From CAJPNN01 sp041844735 (GTDB lineage: Bacteria; Bacillota; Clostridia; Peptostreptococcales; Anaerovoracaceae): DNA of 11,688 bases. The translations under genes were made by a program, and so were the position numbers. The notes below the pieces were generated by a model. It was given only the letters and a program-made list of their open reading frames with translations. It searched no databases and had not been told where the DNA came from. Location of the stretch: contig JBGZBP010000042.1 of the NCBI GenBank assembly GCA_041844735.1, positions 1 to 11,688 of the forward strand, read 5' to 3'. This document shows, one piece after another, positions 6,961-11,688 of the stretch (the stretch's first letter is position 1; every line of letters starts with the position of its first letter).

Positions 6961-9099
6961 ATGATATTAGTTCATAGAATTAAAAAAGTCACGGCTATAA
7001 CAGTTATAGCAGCTATGTTACTCACGTGCGTTATGTACTTGGGTGATGTGCAGGTAGCAAATGCGGATCCTGCAGTGAAAGCAAAAATACATATTGATTA
7101 TTTAGGAGTATCTGACAGCAATGCGGGACCGAAAGATGAACCGCAAAAGCTTTATAAGTTTACGAATAGCGACATAGGCAAGATACTTTGGATAGGGTTA
7201 TCCGTGTCCGACCTGCAGAAAGCTAATGTAGAGTATATTAAAAATAACGGATTGGCGGGTGTTGAAATCGGATTTGAATATGACCCGATGTTCTTAGAGC
7301 CTGTCAGCGATATCAGCAGTGCGGAGCTTCAAGGATTGACAGCCGAGTCCAATGAGGCTTGGGTAAAAACTTTGAACAAACATAATGTAAAAGACAGCAT
7401 GTGGGCACCGGCAGGATATGAGGTGAAGGAATCAAGTATCATGAGTACGGATCCGAGTGAGGCGGATGGCATAGAAGAACAGCCTCATCAGGGATGGAAA
7501 ATGTCGTTCGTACGTATAGACAGGAAGGTAGGAGCCACAGGTGAGCAGAGATTAAAAGGAGTAAGCGATGATAATAAGTACTTCTTATTAAAATTGCCTT
7601 TTAAACTAAAGCAGATACCTAGTGAAAACCACCAGCCGCAGGTCTTGAAGCTGGCTAGAGGGCCAGAGACTCTCGGTTTTTATACAAATATGGATGGACA
7701 GCCTCCGTACCAGTACTGGGAAAAAGAAGACAGGTCGGCAGCTGAGTTGAACATGAAAAACACGTTTGATTTGGCGAATGAACTTGATATTTTCTCGGGA
7801 ACGGAAGCACCACCACAGGAAGAAGATGCATTAACAAGTTTGGCGATAAACCGTAAATATACTGAAAAAGATCAAACAGAGGAAAAATCCGAGAAGGTAA
7901 AACTGCACAAGGCTTCTTTCCAAGGAGCGGAGCCGGCAGAAGAAGATCAGTTTGAAGGAACAACGGCAGACTATTATGTTCAGATAAAGCACGACACAAA
8001 GACACTTGAAATTGCCACTGAGGTCAGCAAAAATCAGCCGACAGCTCAGATTAGCTATGATGTCGAACCTGCATCACAGGAGACAAAGAATGCAGCAGTA
8101 GCTCAGGGAGCAGCTGAAAAACAGTATACTGTAACAGTCCCTATGACCGATTTGAAGGAAGTCGACATGAAAAAAGCGGACGGATTTAACAACATAGTTA
8201 CGATAACGGTCGGAAACAAGTCATATAAAGTGCATGTTAGAAGACTGGTAGAACCTAGGATAGTTCTTGGCTACGGGAACTCGCCATATGGTTGCATAGA
8301 GCGTATGAGAGAGAAAGGCTGGGATGACCAGAAGATAGCTGCAGCGAAGGCGGATTTTGATGATGATTACACATTTACGCCTGAGAATACACCGGAAGGA
8401 TGCGCCACAGGGAAGACGTACTCTCCGAATGCATGGGGAGATCCAGACAGCATGCATGAGATAGATTATAGAGATAGTGTTGAGGAGTGGGAAAAGAAAA
8501 ATTCTGGGAAAAAGGCATATGTGAATTATGATAAAAACCCATATGCATTATTTGTAGATTTTTCTAACGATGTGGAAGATCGTGCTTTGAGAGTAATAGA
8601 CTCCATTGGTCAAGAACATGAAATTTCTTCTGATGTGATGTTGAGCCATGATGCGATTATCGTGCAAAAAATGACGGGTGACGGAGTGCAAGGTTTAGTA
8701 CAGGGGGTAACTGATGAAGAAATTCCAGGAAAAGAAATTACTGGATTGATGAAATTGAGCATTTCAGAATATCGTATCAGACCAGGTGTGTACAAGGTAA
8801 GATATATATATAAAGATTCATTAGGAGTTTTTGGAGCTTTCACTAGGAACGTTGTCATAATGCCTAAGCTAGGAGATATTGACATGAACACGTATTTGAC
8901 TGATACTGATGCTGGGTTGATAGAGGCAGACTCATTGAATCCTCTTCCCTCAGAAAATACGTTAAATTTGGGACTGGCGGGCAGAATATATAAGTATAGA
9001 GTTGCTGACGTGGATGGGAATACATATTTAACAGATATTGATTCAAATTTAATAATTGCAGATTCAAAAGAGCCAATTATAAACTTTTATAAATTTTAG
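6961..9099 (+). CDS. Secreted cohesin-like / cadherin-like / dockerin-like surface protein (712 aa)
   Basis: GGGGAGG (6946-6952) lies eight bases before the ATG, which is 17 bases after the previous stop, so the two genes are probably co-transcribed. A signal peptide is clear (HRIKK, hydrophobic core, ANA|DP cleavage after residue 35). Residues about 42-282 form a cohesin-like module related to those of the other proteins (IDYLGVSD, WIGLSVSDL, FEYDPMFLEP, LDIFSG). Residues about 288-430 look like a cadherin-like beta-sandwich (Tyr-Tyr-Val-Gln start, IVTITVGNKSYKVHVRR end). The shared C-terminal block follows: YGNSPYG (438-444), NYDKNPYALF, a diverged Ig region without FTDPG, IRPG (606-609), and dockerin-type loops at D639 and D683, both D-x-D-x-N with Asp at position 12. 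Proline codon choice changes after about base 8500. Probably structural or adhesive; no catalytic motif was seen. Confidence 0.85.
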   Translation: MILVHRIKKVTAITVIAAMLLTCVMYLGDVQVANADPAVKAKIHIDYLGVSDSNAGPKDEPQKLYKFTNSDIGKILWIGLSVSDLQKANVEYIKNNGLAGVEIGFEYDPMFLEPVSDISSAELQGLTAESNEAWVKTLNKHNVKDSMWAPAGYEVKESSIMSTDPSEADGIEEQPHQGWKMSFVRIDRKVGATGEQRLKGVSDDNKYFLLKLPFKLKQIPSENHQPQVLKLARGPETLGFYTNMDGQPPYQYWEKEDRSAAELNMKNTFDLANELDIFSGTEAPPQEEDALTSLAINRKYTEKDQTEEKSEKVKLHKASFQGAEPAEEDQFEGTTADYYVQIKHDTKTLEIATEVSKNQPTAQISYDVEPASQETKNAAVAQGAAEKQYTVTVPMTDLKEVDMKKADGFNNIVTITVGNKSYKVHVRRLVEPRIVLGYGNSPYGCIERMREKGWDDQKIAAAKADFDDDYTFTPENTPEGCATGKTYSPNAWGDPDSMHEIDYRDSVEEWEKKNSGKKAYVNYDKNPYALFVDFSNDVEDRALRVIDSIGQEHEISSDVMLSHDAIIVQKMTGDGVQGLVQGVTDEEIPGKEITGLMKLSISEYRIRPGVYKVRYIYKDSLGVFGAFTRNVVIMPKLGDIDMNTYLTDTDAGLIEADSLNPLPSENTLNLGLAGRIYKYRVADVDGNTYLTDIDSNLIIADSKEPIINFYKF
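8272..9099 (+). repeat. Shared C-terminal module, copy 3 (diverged)
   Basis: This copy keeps YGNSPYG, NYDK, IRPGVY and the R-x-YKYR linker before the second calcium loop. It has lost FTDPG and DGSAVQ and carries a longer segment between YGNSPYG and NYDK. The calcium loops contain TYLTDxD in place of the NVNAVDA seen in the second loops of copies 1 and 2. Confidence 0.8.
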
Positions 9100-9138
9100 G
9101 AGCAAATAAAATCAATAATTCAAAGAAAGGAAAAGAGA

Positions 9139-11688
9139 ATGAGAATTTTAAAAAGAGACATAGAAAGAATAGTTTCTTTCTTGTTGGTTATTGCATTATT
9201 TTTTGGTGCAGTGCCTAGTATTTCTTATGCAGGAGAACCGGAAGATAAAGTCCAATTATATATGGACTACTTGGGAGGGGGAAGTGAGCCAACCCATCCG
9301 TTGCCTGGAGATGTTCAGGCTGTAGGGGATCTGAATAAGAATGATATATTTTGGATTGGATTGAGGGTTTCAGATATAACTAAGCAGAAATGGCCTGCCC
9401 TTGATGGACATGGAATCCAGACACTAAGAGTAACATTTAACTTTGATCCTGCCTACATAGAGCCTTATACAAAATGGAACTATAAAACAAATGAAGGAAT
9501 TAAAGGACTACCTATAAAAAGGTTTAAAGAGTCAATCGAAAAATTCTCTTTTGGAGATAGTGGATGGACAGAAGGATATGGGTGGACAGGAGCTACCTCT
9601 ATAGATCAAGCGCCCAAGTTACAAAAAGCGGAGCCGACGATATTAACGAATCCAGACTCTGCAAGGGCATTTACGCTCGCAGTAGCGATAGATATCTCAT
9701 CATATTTGAATAGTGACATGAGGTTTTTTAACAATGAAGACCCCAAAAACGAATATTTATACAAAATACCATTTTTCATAAAAGAAAAGCCTGATCCTGG
9801 CAATAAAGTTCTTGAGTTATCAATGGAGCCAGAGAGTATGGGTGTTGTTTTTAAAGAAGACAATCAAACTGTAAATATAATGTGGTCGGGTGCGTGGGAG
9901 GCTGTTGGAAACAAGCTTCAACCTACACAAAACATGAAAAATTATTTTAACTTTAATGGTAATGTAAACTTATTCCCGGCTCAATCAAAGATTACATATC
10001 ATAACAATGTGCCACCAGGAGACCCTGCACAAGTAACAGAGGGATCAGTTGATGGACAGTTTGACCAAGTACCGGAAGGCTCTACGCTTAAAGCAGCAGG
10101 GAAAACGCTTAAAGCAGGACCTACAAGACCGGGATACATTTTTGGTGGATGGTACACAGAGCCAACAGCTACAGGTGCACAATTTACAGATGAAACTGTA
10201 GTTAATGGAAACATAGACCTATACGCTAAATGGGATGAAGGTTATGCAGTAACATTTAATGCGGCAGGAGGCACTTTGTCTAAAGGTCAAGGTGGTGTGT
10301 ATGTTGTAGAGAAGAGAAAGGGAGCTTCATTGACATTGCAAGATGTTCCTACTGCTACAAAAGAAGGATACCTATATACTTCATGGAATACGAAGGCAAA
10401 CGGTACAGGTACAGATATAAAAGTAAGTGAGCTTGTAACTCATAACTTTAATGACACAAGTGTTACTCTTTACCCTGTATGGAAGCCGGATGAGACTAAA
10501 GAAAGAGCAACAGTAAAATTTGAATATAATGTCAAGGGCAAGACAGACAAGGTTAATCCGGAGACTATTACAATTAACCAGGGCGATGCTATAGGCCTTG
10601 CTATGCCGGACGAACCTGTAAGACAAAATTACAAGTTTAAGGAATGGAACACAGCACCAAATGGCACAGGAGAAAAATTTGACGGAAATACTGTGGTAAA
10701 TGAAGCAAATAAAACAGTTTATGCTCAGTGGATACCGAATTCTGAGATTTCGGATCCTAAGGATGTAACTGTTACGTTTGAAGCAACAGATGCCAATGTG
10801 CAGCCAAATCCTGCATCAGTATCATTGAAGGCTGGAGACAGTGTCGGATACGCTATGCCTATATCTCCTGAAAAAACAGGATTTGCGTTTGGAGGATGGC
10901 AGAACAAGACAAATCAGACTCCATTTAACGCGGACACTGTTGTTACAGAAGATATAACAGTGGTTCCAAACTGGGTTGAAGATGCTACGATTACATTTGA
11001 TAAGAACGGTGGTAATGTAGCTACTCCATTTGAAGAAAATATTAAGGTGTCTATAGGAAAGAAAATACCTGAATCTAAGATTCCTACAGCAGCTAACTTA
11101 ACAAGAGATGGCTATACATTCACAGGATGGAATGATAAATCAAATGGAACAGGAACAACCTATGATAAGGACACATATGTTACAAAGACAGTAACTTTAT
11201 TCGCTCAGTGGCAGGCTAAGCCTGAAACAGCGGTAAAAGTGAAGTTCAATGGTAACGGGGCTAATAAGGAAGCAAATCCTAAAGAAGTTTCTGTTAAGAG
11301 AGGGGATTCTTTGGGAGGCATGATGCCTAATGAACCTCAGAGAACTAACTATAAGTTCAAGTCATGGAATACAAAACAGAACGGAACAGGTACAGTATTT
11401 AATAAAGATACAGCAGTTCCTGAAGAAATAGAAGTATACGCACAATGGGAGGCAGATGCATCTGTTTCAAATCCTAAGAATGTGACAGTTACGTTCACTG
11501 CGGATGGAGCAGATACACAGGCTAACCCTGCGACTATTACTATTAAGGCAGGAGATACTATCGGTGTGGGTAATATGCCTGAAATACCTGTAAAACAGAA
11601 CTTTGTATTTGAAAAATGGGTTACAAAGCAAACTCCTAAAACTGACTTTACCGGAGAGACAGTGGTAAATGAAGATATGGAAGTAGAA
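9139..11688 (+). CDS. Secreted cohesin-like protein with tandem InlB B-repeats (3' end beyond window)
   Basis: The ATG at 9139 follows AAAGGA (9126-9131) and lies 39 bases after the previous stop, consistent with the same operon. The frame is open for 850 codons to the window edge, so the length and C terminus are unknown. A signal peptide is present (RILKRDIERIV, hydrophobic core, SYA|GE cleavage after residue 31). Residues about 38-282 are a cohesin-like module strongly related to the second module of the 793-residue protein: shared strings include LYMD-LG, FWIGLRVSDITK, WPAL-HGI, YLYKIPF, EPESM and LFPA, with roughly half of the residues identical by eye. From residue 284 on, the protein consists of InlB B-type (Listeria-Bacteroides) repeats, each with a GY-F-GW or YKF-W core, NGTGT and a closing AQW or AKW. 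Such repeats are typical of Gram-positive adhesins. A dockerin, sortase or S-layer anchor could lie beyond the window. Confidence 0.85.
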   Translation, partial: MRILKRDIERIVSFLLVIALFFGAVPSISYAGEPEDKVQLYMDYLGGGSEPTHPLPGDVQAVGDLNKNDIFWIGLRVSDITKQKWPALDGHGIQTLRVTFNFDPAYIEPYTKWNYKTNEGIKGLPIKRFKESIEKFSFGDSGWTEGYGWTGATSIDQAPKLQKAEPTILTNPDSARAFTLAVAIDISSYLNSDMRFFNNEDPKNEYLYKIPFFIKEKPDPGNKVLELSMEPESMGVVFKEDNQTVNIMWSGAWEAVGNKLQPTQNMKNYFNFNGNVNLFPAQSKITYHNNVPPGDPAQVTEGSVDGQFDQVPEGSTLKAAGKTLKAGPTRPGYIFGGWYTEPTATGAQFTDETVVNGNIDLYAKWDEGYAVTFNAAGGTLSKGQGGVYVVEKRKGASLTLQDVPTATKEGYLYTSWNTKANGTGTDIKVSELVTHNFNDTSVTLYPVWKPDETKERATVKFEYNVKGKTDKVNPETITINQGDAIGLAMPDEPVRQNYKFKEWNTAPNGTGEKFDGNTVVNEANKTVYAQWIPNSEISDPKDVTVTFEATDANVQPNPASVSLKAGDSVGYAMPISPEKTGFAFGGWQNKTNQTPFNADTVVTEDITVVPNWVEDATITFDKNGGNVATPFEENIKVSIGKKIPESKIPTAANLTRDGYTFTGWNDKSNGTGTTYDKDTYVTKTVTLFAQWQAKPETAVKVKFNGNGANKEANPKEVSVKRGDSLGGMMPNEPQRTNYKFKSWNTKQNGTGTVFNKDTAVPEEIEVYAQWEADASVSNPKNVTVTFTADGADTQANPATITIKAGDTIGVGNMPEIPVKQNFVFEKWVTKQTPKTDFTGETVVNEDMEVE
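9988..11688 (+). repeat. Seven tandem InlB B-type repeats (last one cut by the window end)
   Basis: Repeat units by translated sequence are approximately 9988-10242, 10243-10500, 10501-10764, 10765-10983, 10984-11220, 11221-11481 and 11482-11688. Typical units read xVTFx(A/N)G..., then GYxFxxW, NGTGT, and LxAxW. Units 2 and 4 are the most diverged. They are divergent in DNA, so unequal crossing-over is probably not recent. Confidence 0.85.
10501..11688 (+). repeat. Higher-order repeat of about 720 bases (units 3-5 resemble units 6-7 onward)
   Basis: Unit 3 matches unit 6 (RQNYKFKEWNT against RTNYKFKSWNT) and unit 4 matches unit 7 (DPKDVTVTF against NPKNVTVTF; NPASVSLKAGDSVG against NPATITIKAGDTIG) better than they match their neighbours. 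Equivalent codons are offset by about 717-726 bases. The second copy is cut by the window edge. Confidence 0.7.

Noticed and set aside
9988..11688. CRISPR-like or other non-coding repeat array
   Set aside because: The periodicity is at protein level in one open frame, with InlB B-repeat signatures; the DNA units are divergent and have no short identical repeats.
1..11688. tRNA, rRNA, insertion sequence or transposase
   Set aside because: No cloverleaf, rRNA core, terminal inverted repeats or transposase motifs were seen in either strand.

Overview
The window reads as part of a surface-protein locus of an anaerobic, low-to-moderate-GC Bacillota, probably a Clostridia relative. Support for this is strong AGGAGG-type ribosome binding sites, AT-rich intergenic DNA, Gram-positive-type signal peptides, and cohesin-like, dockerin-like, Ig-like and InlB B-repeat modules. 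No genus can be named from the sequence. Everything recognisable lies on the + strand.

Layout: (1) 57-345 holds a small gene of unknown function broken by two apparent one-base deletions, closed by a clear intrinsic terminator at 367-393. (2) 454-482 is a promoter serving a 793-residue secreted protein (595-2976) with two cohesin-like modules, an Ig-like region and a C-terminal dockerin-like pair of calcium loops that stops early. (3) A 454-base intergenic stretch carries a second promoter (3255-3283). It shares the 12-base string GGTTGCAATATT and the 17-base spacing with the first. (4) Three tightly spaced secreted-protein genes follow and look like one operon: 3431-6943 (1170 aa), 6961-9099 (712 aa) and 9139 to the window end (at least 850 aa, running off the edge). 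The first two end in the same module as the 793-residue protein. The last starts with a close relative of that protein's second cohesin-like module and then runs into tandem InlB B-type repeats.

How they may work together: each exported protein begins with one or two copies of a roughly 220-250 residue beta-sandwich-like module resembling cohesins. Three of the four end in a shared block: a YGNSPYG segment, an Ig-like domain split by a helical insert, and a dockerin-like pair of calcium loops. Cohesins bind dockerins, so the simplest hypothesis is a non-cellulosomal, self-assembling protein network at the cell surface, possibly adhesive or matrix-like. No enzyme domain, sortase signal or S-layer-homology domain is visible in the window, so attachment to the cell and any cargo remain unknown.
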